Assembly (NCBI GenBank): GCA_910575055.1
Contig: CAJTDC010000010.1
Span: forward strand, 45,937-101,721
Direction: 5' to 3'
Source: Clostridia bacterium
Lineage (GTDB): Bacteria; Bacillota; Clostridia; Lachnospirales; Anaerotignaceae
DNA: 55,785 nt
Part shown: positions 35,556 to 43,473 of the stretch, piece after piece
Layout of the letters: each line of letters begins with the position of its first letter
Numbering within the stretch: the stretch's first letter is position 1
The notes under the pieces: model-generated
What the model was told of the DNA's origin: nothing
Seen by the model: the letters and a program-made list of their open reading frames with translations, nothing else
The model's database searches: none
Program-made: the position numbers and the translations under genes

Positions 35556-35569
35556 TTAGTTATAACTAA
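35556..35569. promoter_or_regulatory. Palindromic operator, DtxR-type-like
   Basis: Perfect palindrome TTAGTTATAACTAA, 11 bp past the -10 box and so over the expected start of transcription. A second copy differing at two of 14 positions, TTAGCTTTAACTAA, lies at 35908-35921. The TTAG...CTAA frame is that of DtxR/IdeR-type boxes. Confidence 0.55.
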
Positions 35570-35605
35570 TATAACGTATTCTCATTGGAAAGGAGTTATC
35601 ATATT

Positions 35606-35887
35606 ATGAGCGTTGTAATTATAGGCGGACACGACCGTATGGTTTGCCAATATAAAGAAATCTGTAAAAATTATAAATGTAAAGCAAAAATATTTACCCA
35701 TTTACCTAGTAATTTTAAATCAAAAATTGGTAACCCCGATTTATTGGTACTTTTTACAAGTACGGTTTCTCATAGTATGGTACATGGTGCTTTACAAGAG
35801 GCAATCAAAAATAACATTACAGTGGCACGTTCTCATAGCAGCAGTTCTTGTGCACTAAAAAAAATATTAGACTATCACTGTTGTTAA
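35606..35887 (+). CDS. DUF2325-family protein
   Basis: 93 residues. SVVIIGGHDRMVCQYKEICK, LVLFTSTVSHSMVHGALQEA and VARSHSSSSCALKKIL match the DUF2325 fold, a Rossmann-like domain of unknown function often found with metal-uptake genes. ATG at 35606, AAAGGAG upstream. Cysteine-rich for its size, ending in CC, which could bind metal. Its promoter carries a palindrome suited to metal-dependent repression. Confidence 0.85.
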   Translation: MSVVIIGGHDRMVCQYKEICKNYKCKAKIFTHLPSNFKSKIGNPDLLVLFTSTVSHSMVHGALQEAIKNNITVARSHSSSSCALKKILDYHCC

Positions 35888-35944
35888 TATTATTTTTTAC
35901 AATGCAGTTAGCTTTAACTAACTAATTACACCTCCCAAATAAAA

Positions 35945-35985
35945 AAGGCATATTGTTTTAACATAACAATATGCCCCTTTTTACT
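35945..35985. terminator. Bidirectional terminator
   Basis: GGCATATTGTT / AACAATATGCC hairpin with A and T tracts on both sides, between convergent genes. Confidence 0.8.
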
Positions 35986-36292
35986 TATTCATATGATATT
36001 GCAGTACAAAAAAAAGCATTACCAATATCATCATTTCCATTCTAATCAAGGAACGTTTTTGTTTCATATATTGCTCATAAAATTTATCTTTTTGGAAACT
36101 TCTACCTAAACGCTCTTTTTCTGCTTCTTTTTCCTCTAAATAGCAATAATATCTATTAAATATCAAAAAAATACCATACATTACCGCTACTATAGAAAAA
36201 GTATGTGGTCTATTCCAACAGTAAATAATTGTAGCAATCAATACCCACAATACTAATTTTCTAAATCTTTTATAATATGTTTTTCCCTTCAT
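35981..36292 (-). CDS. Small membrane protein of unknown function
   Basis: 103 residues. Two hydrophobic segments near the N terminus (LVLWVLIATIIYCW, then IVAVMYGIFLIF), a charged Glu/Lys/Arg loop (EEKEAEKERLGRSFQKDKF) and a third hydrophobic stretch near the end (MEMMILVMLFFVLQ). No family recognised. It lies 21 bp after the TSCPD gene in the same direction, so is probably co-transcribed. Confidence 0.6.
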   Translation of the reverse strand: MKGKTYYKRFRKLVLWVLIATIIYCWNRPHTFSIVAVMYGIFLIFNRYYCYLEEKEAEKERLGRSFQKDKFYEQYMKQKRSLIRMEMMILVMLFFVLQYHMNK

Positions 36293-36313
36293 AAAAAAAT
36301 CTTCTTCATTTTT

Positions 36314-36565
36314 TTATTTTTTTAAATACTGTTCTAGTGCTTGTGCTAACTGGTCAGGACAGCTTGATGTTCTAGGGCCACAAGTAACACCTCTTAATCT
36401 TTTTGCTACTTCTTCTGCTGGCATACCCTCTACCAAATTCGCCAATCCTTTATGGTTGCCATCACAACCATTATGAAATTTTAAATTATATACCTTTCCT
36501 TCCTCTATATCAAAATCAATTTTTACAGCACAAATACCCTTTGTATCATATGTGATATGTTGCAT
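36314..36565 (-). CDS. TSCPD-domain protein (TIGR03905 type)
   Basis: 83 residues. Conserved pattern KGICAVKIDFDIEEGKVYNL, HNGCDGNHKGL and CGPRTSSCPDQLAQAL identify the small stand-alone TSCPD family (here SSCPD in place of TSCPD). The four conserved cysteines suggest a metal or cluster site; function unknown. AGGAGGG lies upstream of the ATG at 36565. Position beside zinc-transport genes fits, but does not prove, a metal-related role. Confidence 0.85.
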   Translation of the reverse strand: MQHITYDTKGICAVKIDFDIEEGKVYNLKFHNGCDGNHKGLANLVEGMPAEEVAKRLRGVTCGPRTSSCPDQLAQALEQYLKK

Positions 36566-36665
36566 AATATTTCCCTCCTATATTTACATCTATTTTTTTA
36601 GCATAAAACCACTTTCATTATAATACAAAATTTTATAAAATACTAGTTTATAAACACTTTCTTTA

Positions 36666-37496
36666 TTATTTTTTTCTAAAAAAAAGTGTTACAAAAAATA
36701 TTACCGCTGCTACTAACACAACAGATGCTCCTGCCGATGTCCCCCATTCATAAGAAAGCACCAATCCTACTATGGCAGAAATACAACCTATTATTGTAGT
36801 GATACAGTGATACTGTTTTACATTTACAGAAATATTTCTTGCTGCTGCTGCTGGCAATATCAAAAGAGAATTGATTGTTAATATTCCTATCCATCTTATT
36901 GAAATCATAACAGTTACTGCTACCAATATCACAAATACATTTTCTGTAAATGTTACATTTACTCCTCTACTTACTGCAAAAGAGCGATTGATACTTACAA
37001 GAAGCAAATCATTATATAATAATATCCACACAATATAACAAACAATCAGTGTCACTATTATCAAAATCAAATCATTTTGTGTAATAGTCAATATATCTCC
37101 TATTAAATAATAAGAATATTTTGCAAAACCGCCTTCTTGTGACAATAGCACAACACCTAATGCCATAGCAGCAGAAGAAAACACACTAATAATACTATCT
37201 GAGGAAAGCATATCTGCTCCTTTTACTTTTGTAATAGCAATACTAAGCAATATTCCAAATGCAATCATACACAACAAGGGTTGTTTTAATCCTAACACCA
37301 TTCCTATTGCTATTCCTGTTAAAGCACTATGTCCCAGTGCATCAGAAAAAAATGCCATATTATTATTTACTGCCATAGTGCCAAGCAATGCAAAAAGTGG
37401 TGCTAAAAAAATTACTGCTAAAAATGCGTTTTTCATAAAATCATACTGCAAAAATGCAAAGGGGAGTTTCTCTAATATTGCATATATCAATTCCAT
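36666..37496 (-). CDS. znuB: Zinc/manganese ABC transporter permease
   Basis: 276 residues with about eight membrane helices, family ABC-3. Contains MAFFSDALGHSALTGIAIG near residue 48, the coupling-helix region typical of metal permeases, and NSLLILPAAAARNISVN near residue 205. Overlaps znuC by 10 bp. Together with ZnuC and ZnuA it forms a high-affinity divalent-cation importer. Zinc is favoured because of the His-rich loop in the binding protein. Confidence 0.93.
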   Translation of the reverse strand: MELIYAILEKLPFAFLQYDFMKNAFLAVIFLAPLFALLGTMAVNNNMAFFSDALGHSALTGIAIGMVLGLKQPLLCMIAFGILLSIAITKVKGADMLSSDSIISVFSSAAMALGVVLLSQEGGFAKYSYYLIGDILTITQNDLILIIVTLIVCYIVWILLYNDLLLVSINRSFAVSRGVNVTFTENVFVILVAVTVMISIRWIGILTINSLLILPAAAARNISVNVKQYHCITTIIGCISAIVGLVLSYEWGTSAGASVVLVAAVIFFVTLFFRKK

Positions 37497-38242
37497 ATTT
37501 TTTCCTCCCCTGCAAAATAGCCAAATGTTTGCTGAAATGTTTTTGTCTGAAAAACATCTTCTGCATCTCCTTGTTCTGCTACTGTTTTATCTAAAAGAAC
37601 TACTTTATCTGCATATCGTCTTATCAATGCCAAATCGTGAGAAACCAACAACACTGCAATATGATAGGTATTTCTCAAATACGTTACTTTTTTATAAAAC
37701 AAATCCAATCCTGTGGCATCTACTCCTGAAACAGGTTCATCTAATATCAACAAATCTGGCATAGGGTCTATTGTCATTGTTAAAAGCACCCTTTGTAATT
37801 CTCCTCCAGAAAGTGACCCTAATTTTTTGTTTAAAACATCAGCACAATCCATTTCCTGCAATTTTTTCATTAAATTTTGTTTTTGTTGTTTTTTATATCC
37901 AGACCACACTGGTCTTTTTGTAGTGGTTGCCATCATAAAATCTGCTACACTTACTGGCATACTTTTATCAAACACTAACTGCTGAGGAACATATCCTATT
38001 ATGGGATTTTTCATTTCTTCTCCACTATGTTTTTCATAATAAATTTTGCCTGTATAGTTTCTTTCTCCCAATATTGCCTTTAATAATGTCGTTTTGCCTG
38101 CACCATTTCTTCCTATCAATGCTGTAAGCTGTCCACAATGAAACTCTAAATTTACATTATCTAACAACACATCTTGTCCGCTTATGACAGAAACATTCTC
38201 AATTTCTACACGACACAAACCACAACTATTATGAACACTCAT
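37487..38242 (-). CDS. znuC: Zinc/manganese ABC transporter ATPase
   Basis: 251 residues. Walker A GRNGAGKTT (about residues 43-51), Q-loop near YVPQQ, signature LSGGELQRV, Walker B LLILDEPVSGVD and switch HD in LLVSHDLAL. An N-terminal SVHNSCGLCRVE adds an extra Cys pair. ATG overlaps the znuA stop (4 bp), so the operon znuA-znuC-znuB is translationally coupled. Confidence 0.93.
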   Translation of the reverse strand: MSVHNSCGLCRVEIENVSVISGQDVLLDNVNLEFHCGQLTALIGRNGAGKTTLLKAILGERNYTGKIYYEKHSGEEMKNPIIGYVPQQLVFDKSMPVSVADFMMATTTKRPVWSGYKKQQKQNLMKKLQEMDCADVLNKKLGSLSGGELQRVLLTMTIDPMPDLLILDEPVSGVDATGLDLFYKKVTYLRNTYHIAVLLVSHDLALIRRYADKVVLLDKTVAEQGDAEDVFQTKTFQQTFGYFAGEEKIWN

Positions 38243-39156
38243 AAACCTATAGCCTCCTGTATGATATTTCTATTTTGTTCCATTGCTTTTAAATAGGCAT
38301 CTTTTTGTAATTCTCCTGTTGTAATGGGATTTAACAGATACACTTTCCCACCTGTTTCTTTTGCAATGATTTCTGCATATTTTTTTCCTTCATCTTCTGC
38401 TGCAAAAAATATTGTAATATGCTGTTGTTTTGCCAAATCTATCACTTGTGTTAATTCTTTTGCAGAAGGCGTTTTTTCCTCCTCTACTAATACCTCTGCA
38501 CAAATAGTAAATCCATATTCCTCTGCTGCATAATCAAATGCTTCGTGAAATGATATCACCTTTTGTTGTGTTTGTTGTGATTTTTGCTGTGTTTGGAAAT
38601 TTTTTATATCTTGTTGAAATAATTCCAAATTTTTTATATATTGCTGTTTATTTTTACTATCTTTTTGACACAAAGCACTACAAATGTTTTCTGCTTGTTT
38701 TAAAGCATTTTCACTATACAACCATATATGTCCATTATATAATTCTTCTTTCTCACTATGTTCTTCTTCATCGTGGTGATGGTGATGATGGTGTTGTGTA
38801 TCAAGCAATTCCACTCCTACAGAAGTATCTACAACAGGTAATTGTTTGTACTGTTGTTTTACACCTTCTAAAAATGCCTCCATTCCTGCACCATTTACAA
38901 GCAACAAATCCGCCTTTTCTAATGCTTTTCTATCTTTTGTTGTGAGTTGATAATCGTGCAAACAACCTGTCTGAGGTTGTGCCATATTTTCTAATGTTAC
39001 TCCCTTTACGCCATCTGTTATATTTTTTGCCAAAATATAAACAGGATAAAATGAAGCCACTACTGTAATTGTTTGTTGCTGTGGTTGTTGTTTTTGATTG
39101 CTGCACCCTGAAAACATTATCAAAATACAAAGCAATAGTATACTGCACTTTTTCAT
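38239..39156 (-). CDS. znuA: Zinc-binding lipoprotein of ABC transporter
   Basis: 305 residues. Signal peptide with lipobox (LIMFSGC); mature protein has the cluster A-I substrate-binding fold (VVASFYPVYILAKNI, GCLHDYQLT with a His ligand, GHIWL, VISFHEAF, ELTQVIDLAKQ). A loop with seven consecutive His followed by acidic residues and another His lies near residue 125: typical of ZnuA and a strong sign of zinc specificity. Start at 39156 with GGAGG 5 nt upstream. First gene of the operon; no clear Zur-type box seen in the 106-bp upstream gap. Confidence 0.95.
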   Translation of the reverse strand: MKKCSILLLCILIMFSGCSNQKQQPQQQTITVVASFYPVYILAKNITDGVKGVTLENMAQPQTGCLHDYQLTTKDRKALEKADLLLVNGAGMEAFLEGVKQQYKQLPVVDTSVGVELLDTQHHHHHHHDEEEHSEKEELYNGHIWLYSENALKQAENICSALCQKDSKNKQQYIKNLELFQQDIKNFQTQQKSQQTQQKVISFHEAFDYAAEEYGFTICAEVLVEEEKTPSAKELTQVIDLAKQQHITIFFAAEDEGKKYAEIIAKETGGKVYLLNPITTGELQKDAYLKAMEQNRNIIQEAIGL

Positions 39157-39261
39157 AGTTTCCTCCATAGAAAATGAAAATATTTTGCGTTTTATTTTAT
39201 ACTTTCGCTATTTTATTGTCAATGCTATTATGATATAATGTATATAAATTTACTATATTAT

Positions 39262-39443
39262 GTAAGGAGGTATCTGTTATGTCACTAAGCATTACAGGAA
39301 ATTTTTTCGGACAAATAAAAAATAGCAAACAATACCAAGCAGCAGCAAAAGAGTAAGGAGGTATCTGTTATGTCACTAAGCATTACAGGAAATTTTTTCG
39401 GACAAATAAAAAATAGCAAACAATACCAAGCAGCAGCAAAAGA
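39262..39443 (+). repeat. Perfect 91-bp tandem duplication
   Basis: 39262-39352 and 39353-39443 are identical by eye. Each unit contains a ribosome-binding site (AAGGAGG), start codon and 24 codons of the downstream gene. 91 is not a multiple of three, so the first copy reads into a stop. Confidence 0.95.
39279..39356 (+). CDS. Short upstream ORF made by the tandem duplication
   Basis: 25 codons, identical to the start of the next gene (MSLSITGNFFGQIKNSKQYQ, then AAAKE), followed by TAA. Its stop overlaps the ribosome-binding site of the second copy (GAG TAA GGAGG). It has the original ribosome-binding site and would be translated. It may lower or couple translation of the full gene, or simply be a by-product. 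Confidence 0.6.
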   Translation: MSLSITGNFFGQIKNSKQYQAAAKE

Positions 39444-40005
39444 TTTTCTTGAACTTCATCGTCAAGAAGTAGTTGCAATGTCATCAGAACAAAAAATGAT
39501 GTATGAATTGCTTGGCGGAGAAAAGGCTTATATGCAAAATGTAATGAGAAATTACAATTCAGACGGAGATTTTACCGCAGGTGGCATTGTCGTACCTGGA
39601 ATGTATCACGGAATGGACGGCTCTACAGATCGCTCTACATGGCAACAAATTATCCCTGTTTCTGAAGATGCACGTCAAATGATGTTTGACAATGTCAAAA
39701 GAGAATTTATAAAAGAAAATGGTATCTCCAATGGCAATACTACAAAAAGGTCTGAAGTATTCAGACAATATCAACTTAGTGTAAAAAAAGAAGATCGTGC
39801 AAAAGGAACCTGGACATTACAGCAGTATGAAGGCAATTATCGTTCTGCACTTTATCATGCTGTAAAAGCAGCTGACCCAAATTGGGAAGCTGGTCAACCA
39901 TTTGATACTAAAATATTAGATAATATTACAAGAGAAGATATTGAAAAAAATTTAGTACAAAGCGGAAACAGATTGGTGAAAAAAAGTGTTGATTATCATA
40001 TTTAA
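39370..40005 (+). CDS. Hypothetical protein
   Basis: 211 residues, soluble, not assigned. N-terminal half has a helix rich in charged residues (KDFLELHRQEVVAMSSEQKM); the middle contains VVPGMYHGMDGSTDRS and WQQIIPVSEDARQMMFDNVK; the C-terminal half holds WTLQQYEGNYRSALYHAV. ATG at 39370 in the second copy of a 91-bp duplication. Followed after 26 bp by the glycosylase gene, so they probably share a transcript. Function unknown. Confidence 0.7.
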   Translation: MSLSITGNFFGQIKNSKQYQAAAKDFLELHRQEVVAMSSEQKMMYELLGGEKAYMQNVMRNYNSDGDFTAGGIVVPGMYHGMDGSTDRSTWQQIIPVSEDARQMMFDNVKREFIKENGISNGNTTKRSEVFRQYQLSVKKEDRAKGTWTLQQYEGNYRSALYHAVKAADPNWEAGQPFDTKILDNITREDIEKNLVQSGNRLVKKSVDYHI

Positions 40006-40031
40006 TTAAAAATAATAAGGAGAGAATTTTT

Positions 40032-40625
40032 CTGAAAAAATTAACAGAAGATTTTTACAACAGAGATACTGTAACAGTTGCAAGGGATTTAATAGGAAAA
40101 TATATTTGTCATACTGTAAATGGACAACAGCTAATATGTCGTATTACAGAAACAGAAGCCTACACTGGCGTATTAGACAAAGCGTGTCACGCTTACGGAA
40201 ATCGTCGTACCAGTCGCACAGAAGCACTTTATTTGTCTGCTGGTCACGCTTATGTATTTTTAATTTATGGTATGTATTATTGTATGAATATAGTAACAGA
40301 ACAACAAGACACACCTTGTGCTGTATTATTAAGAGCTTGCCAACCTATTTCTCCATTAGAAGCACTTTCTCAAAACAGATACGCAAAGCCTTATACAGAA
40401 CTGACTTCTTATCAAAAAAAGAATTTCTCTAATGGTCCCGGAAAATTGGCAAAAGCACTTGCTATTACCAAAAATCAGAATAAAATGAGTTTACTTCAAA
40501 ATGATTTCTTTTTATTTGAAAAGGAAAATGACACTCCCTCTCATATTTGTGTCAGTGCTCGCATCAATATTGATTATGCTCAAGAATATGCCTTAAAACC
40601 TTGGCGTTTTTTTGAAGCACAATAA
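40032..40625 (+). CDS. 3-methyladenine DNA glycosylase (AAG/MPG family), CTG start
   Basis: 197 residues. Removes alkylated purines in base-excision repair. The conserved core is complete: FYNRDTVTVARDLIGKYI, ITETEAYTG (with the catalytic Glu, about residues 37-45), DKACHAYGNRRTSRTEALYL and AYVFLIYGMYYCMNIV, then NGPGKLAKAL. The frame contains no ATG, GTG or TTG before residue 68, yet the catalytic Glu lies before that. CTG at 40032 has AGGAG 9 nt upstream and starts the family-typical KKLTEDFYNR, so I take it as the start codon. Confidence 0.9.
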   Translation: MKKLTEDFYNRDTVTVARDLIGKYICHTVNGQQLICRITETEAYTGVLDKACHAYGNRRTSRTEALYLSAGHAYVFLIYGMYYCMNIVTEQQDTPCAVLLRACQPISPLEALSQNRYAKPYTELTSYQKKNFSNGPGKLAKALAITKNQNKMSLLQNDFFLFEKENDTPSHICVSARINIDYAQEYALKPWRFFEAQ

Positions 40626-40669
40626 ATATATTATCACAAATGATTTATTTTTACTAAGGAGGCAATAAA

Positions 40670-41155
40670 ATGTTTAGACAAATGCGTCGCAAAAATCAAA
40701 TATTATCTCAAGAAGAAAGTATTGCTATATTACAAAATGGTACTACTGGCACACTTGCAGTATTAGGAGATGATGATTACCCTTATGCTGTACCTATTAA
40801 TTACTTCTATGAAGATAACAAAATCTATTTTCATGGTGCAAAAGCAGGTCACAAAATAGATGCTATCAAAAAACATAACAAAGTTTCTTTTTGTGTCGTT
40901 GCTCAAGATGATATTATTACAGAAAAATTTACAACTTATTTCAAAAGTGTTATTGCTTTTGGAACAGCTCGCATTATAGAAGATGATGCAGAAAAAAGAA
41001 ATGCTATAGAAAAATTAACAGTAAAATTTACGCCAGACCAAACAGAACAAAAACGTTCTGAAGCAATCGAAAAAGAATTTCCTGCACTTGGTATGGTAGA
41101 AATGACAATTGAACATATGACAGGAAAACAAGCATTAGAACTTATAAAAAAATAA
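40670..41155 (+). CDS. Pyridoxamine 5'-phosphate oxidase-like flavin protein (Nim type)
   Basis: 161 residues. MFRQMRRKNQILSQEESIAI and TGTLAVLGDDDYPYAVPINYFYED fit the Nim/PNPOx-like split-barrel family, which binds FMN; characterised NimA members reduce 5-nitroimidazoles. GHKIDAIKKHNKVSFCVV continues the barrel. AAGGAGG lies before the ATG at 40670. Substrate unknown; resistance to nitroimidazoles should not be assumed. Confidence 0.85.
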   Translation: MFRQMRRKNQILSQEESIAILQNGTTGTLAVLGDDDYPYAVPINYFYEDNKIYFHGAKAGHKIDAIKKHNKVSFCVVAQDDIITEKFTTYFKSVIAFGTARIIEDDAEKRNAIEKLTVKFTPDQTEQKRSEAIEKEFPALGMVEMTIEHMTGKQALELIKK

Positions 41156-41172
41156 TATCATTTATTTATAAT

Positions 41173-41205
41173 AAGGCTGTCGAAATCGACAGCCTTGTTT
41201 TTTAT
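41173..41205. terminator. Terminator between nim-like gene and glmS
   Basis: AAGGCTGTCGA / TCGACAGCCTT with a 2-nt loop; T-run on the plus strand. Probably also ends glmS. Confidence 0.8.
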
Positions 41206-41209
41206 TTTT

Positions 41210-43036
41210 TTATTCTACTGTAACAGATTTTGCCAAATTTCTTGGTTTATCCACATCACAGCCTCTTTCTACTGCAATATAATAAGCCAACAACTGTAAA
41301 GGCACTACTGTAGCAGAAGCAGTGAACATTTCATTTGTTTTTGGTATATAAAATACTTCATCTGCTACTTTTTCTATACTTGTGCTACCTTCTGTTGCAA
41401 TGGCAATTACATTTGCACCTCTTGCTTTTACTTCTTTAATATTACTAATGAGTTTTTCAAACAATGTTTCTTGTGTTGCAATGGCAATTACAAGTGTACC
41501 ATCTTCTACTAATGATATTGTACCGTGCTTTAACTCTCCTGCGGCATAAGCTTCACTATGAATATAAGAAATTTCTTTTAATTTTAAAGAACCTTCTAAT
41601 GCTGCTGCATAGTCAATTCCTCTACCTATTACAAAAACATCTTTTGAATGGGCATACTGTTTTGCCAATTCTTTCATTCTTTGTTCTACTTTTAAAAGCT
41701 GTTCCACATCATCTGGCACTTTTCTTAATTTTTCAATATACTCTATCATATCATTTTGTGTAATATTTTGTTTTGCTACTCCAAAATACAATGCAAACAA
41801 ATACATTACTGACAACTGTGTACTATATCCTTTTGTAGTAGCAACAGCAATTTCTGGCCCTGCCCAAGTATATATCACATCATCACTTTCTCTTGCAATA
41901 GAACTTCCTACCACATTTACTATAGAAAGCACTCTAATACCTTGTTTTTTTGCTTCTCTCAATGCTGCAAGTGTATCTGCTGTTTCTCCAGACTGACTTA
42001 CTATAATACACAAGTCATTTTTTTGAAGTATAGGCTGGCGATATCTAAATTCAGAAGCTAAATCTACTTCCACAGGTATTCTTGACAATCTTTCTATGAC
42101 ATATTTACCTACAATAGAAGCGTGCCAAGCACTGCCACAAGCTACAATGTGTATTCTATTGATATTTTTTACTTGCTCTGCTGTCAATGCAATTTGGTCT
42201 AACTGTATTGTATTCTCTTTTATTCTTGGCAATATTGTTTTTCTTAATCCTTCTGGCTGTTCCATAATTTCTTTCATCATAAAATAGTCATAGCCATCTT
42301 TTTCTGCCGCAGAAACGTCCCAAGTTACACGGAATATTTCTTTTTTGATTTCTTTTTTATTCAAATCAAATATTTGTACACTATCTTTTTTCAGCAATAC
42401 AATTTCGTTATCTTCCAGTAAATAATATTGTCTTGTATATTCTAAAAGTGCTGGAATATCAGAAGCAATATAATTTTCATTTTTTCCCAATCCTACAAGC
42501 AATGGACTATCTTTTCTAACTGCAACAATTTCATCAGGGTGCTCACTGCAAAGCACTCCCAAAGCATAAGCACCTCTAATTTTTTCAATGACTTTTATCA
42601 TAGTAGCTACTAAATCACCATTATAATAATAGTCAAACAATTGTGCTACAATTTCTGTATCTGTTTCAGATACAAATGTTCTACCTTCTTGTTGCAAAAA
42701 TGTTTTTAATTCCATATAGTTTTCAATAATGCCATTGTGTACTACTGAAATTCTGCCATTTTCACTGCTGTGAGGGTGGCTGTTTACATCACTTGGTGCA
42801 CCGTGTGTGGCCCATCTTGTATGACCGATACCTACACTACCCTTCACAGTGTTGCCTGTTTTTTGTATTTTTTCTCTTAAATCAGACAGTCTTCCTTTTG
42901 TTTTAATTGTAAAAATATTGTCTTGATATACCGCAATGCCTGCGGAGTCATATCCTCTGTACTCTAGTTTTTCAAGCCCTTGCAAAAGCACTGGTGCTGC
43001 CTGTTCTGTTCCAATATATCCTACAATACCACACAT
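41210..43036 (-). CDS. glmS: Glutamine-fructose-6-phosphate aminotransferase
   Basis: 608 residues: N-terminal glutaminase (CGIVGYIG with the nucleophilic Cys as residue 2, HTRWATHGAPSDVNSHPH) and two SIS isomerase domains (IVACGSAWHASIVGKYVIE, VSQSGETADTLAAL, GELKHGTISLV), ending DKPRNLAKSVTVE. Makes glucosamine-6-phosphate, the first step towards cell-wall precursors. Preceded by a glmS ribozyme, so expression is expected to fall when the product is plentiful. Confidence 0.98.
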   Translation of the reverse strand: MCGIVGYIGTEQAAPVLLQGLEKLEYRGYDSAGIAVYQDNIFTIKTKGRLSDLREKIQKTGNTVKGSVGIGHTRWATHGAPSDVNSHPHSSENGRISVVHNGIIENYMELKTFLQQEGRTFVSETDTEIVAQLFDYYYNGDLVATMIKVIEKIRGAYALGVLCSEHPDEIVAVRKDSPLLVGLGKNENYIASDIPALLEYTRQYYLLEDNEIVLLKKDSVQIFDLNKKEIKKEIFRVTWDVSAAEKDGYDYFMMKEIMEQPEGLRKTILPRIKENTIQLDQIALTAEQVKNINRIHIVACGSAWHASIVGKYVIERLSRIPVEVDLASEFRYRQPILQKNDLCIIVSQSGETADTLAALREAKKQGIRVLSIVNVVGSSIARESDDVIYTWAGPEIAVATTKGYSTQLSVMYLFALYFGVAKQNITQNDMIEYIEKLRKVPDDVEQLLKVEQRMKELAKQYAHSKDVFVIGRGIDYAAALEGSLKLKEISYIHSEAYAAGELKHGTISLVEDGTLVIAIATQETLFEKLISNIKEVKARGANVIAIATEGSTSIEKVADEVFYIPKTNEMFTASATVVPLQLLAYYIAVERGCDVDKPRNLAKSVTVE

Positions 43037-43069
43037 ATTTTTTTACCTCCAGTTTTTTTATTTGTACGT

Positions 43070-43208
43070 TGTTTTCTTTTTGTATAAAAAGTTTCCCTTT
43101 TATTTTTGTAGAAAACCTGCGTCCCTGTACAAATGGGCGAGAAGTATCCGCCGAATATTTTCGATACCCTTCTTCCTCGTCAACTACCCCTACATCAGTT
43201 CTGGCGCT
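43070..43208 (-). promoter_or_regulatory. glmS self-cleaving ribozyme/riboswitch
   Basis: Minus strand shows the conserved core: AGCGCCAGAACTG at the cleavage site (between 43208 and 43207), GTTGACGAGG, ATTCGGCGGAT and TCTCGCC in the right order, and a P4-like CTTTTTATACAAAAAG hairpin. In Firmicutes GlcN6P binding triggers cleavage of the glmS mRNA. Confidence 0.95.
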
Positions 43209-43289
43209 TGTGTATTTCTTTCCTCCTTTTGTTTGTAAAGCACTTTGTAGGAAGTGCATAGTAAATATCATTTACTATTTATTCGCAAT

Positions 43290-43318
43290 ATTGTATCATA
43301 CTTTATTCTATTGGTAAA
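43290..43318 (-). promoter_or_regulatory. Promoter of glmS
   Basis: Minus strand TTTACC (43313-43318), 17 bp, TACAAT (43290-43295), upstream of the ribozyme. The 43037-43473 gap otherwise holds only the ribozyme and the lon promoter. Confidence 0.55.
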
Positions 43319-43394
43319 GATAAAATTATTTTTTATTATTATATTCTTTATAAAAGTTATCCTATTACACAAATATAACAATATGAGAATAAAA

Positions 43395-43423
43395 TTGACC
43401 ATAAGAGCGTTTTTCGTTATAAT
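43395..43423 (+). promoter_or_regulatory. Promoter of lon-ysxC
   Basis: TTGACC (43395-43400), 17 bp, TATAAT (43418-43423). Confidence 0.75.
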
Positions 43424-43473
43424 CTATTATAAAATTGAAGTAAAAACTTATATTACAAAAGGAGCAAAAACAT

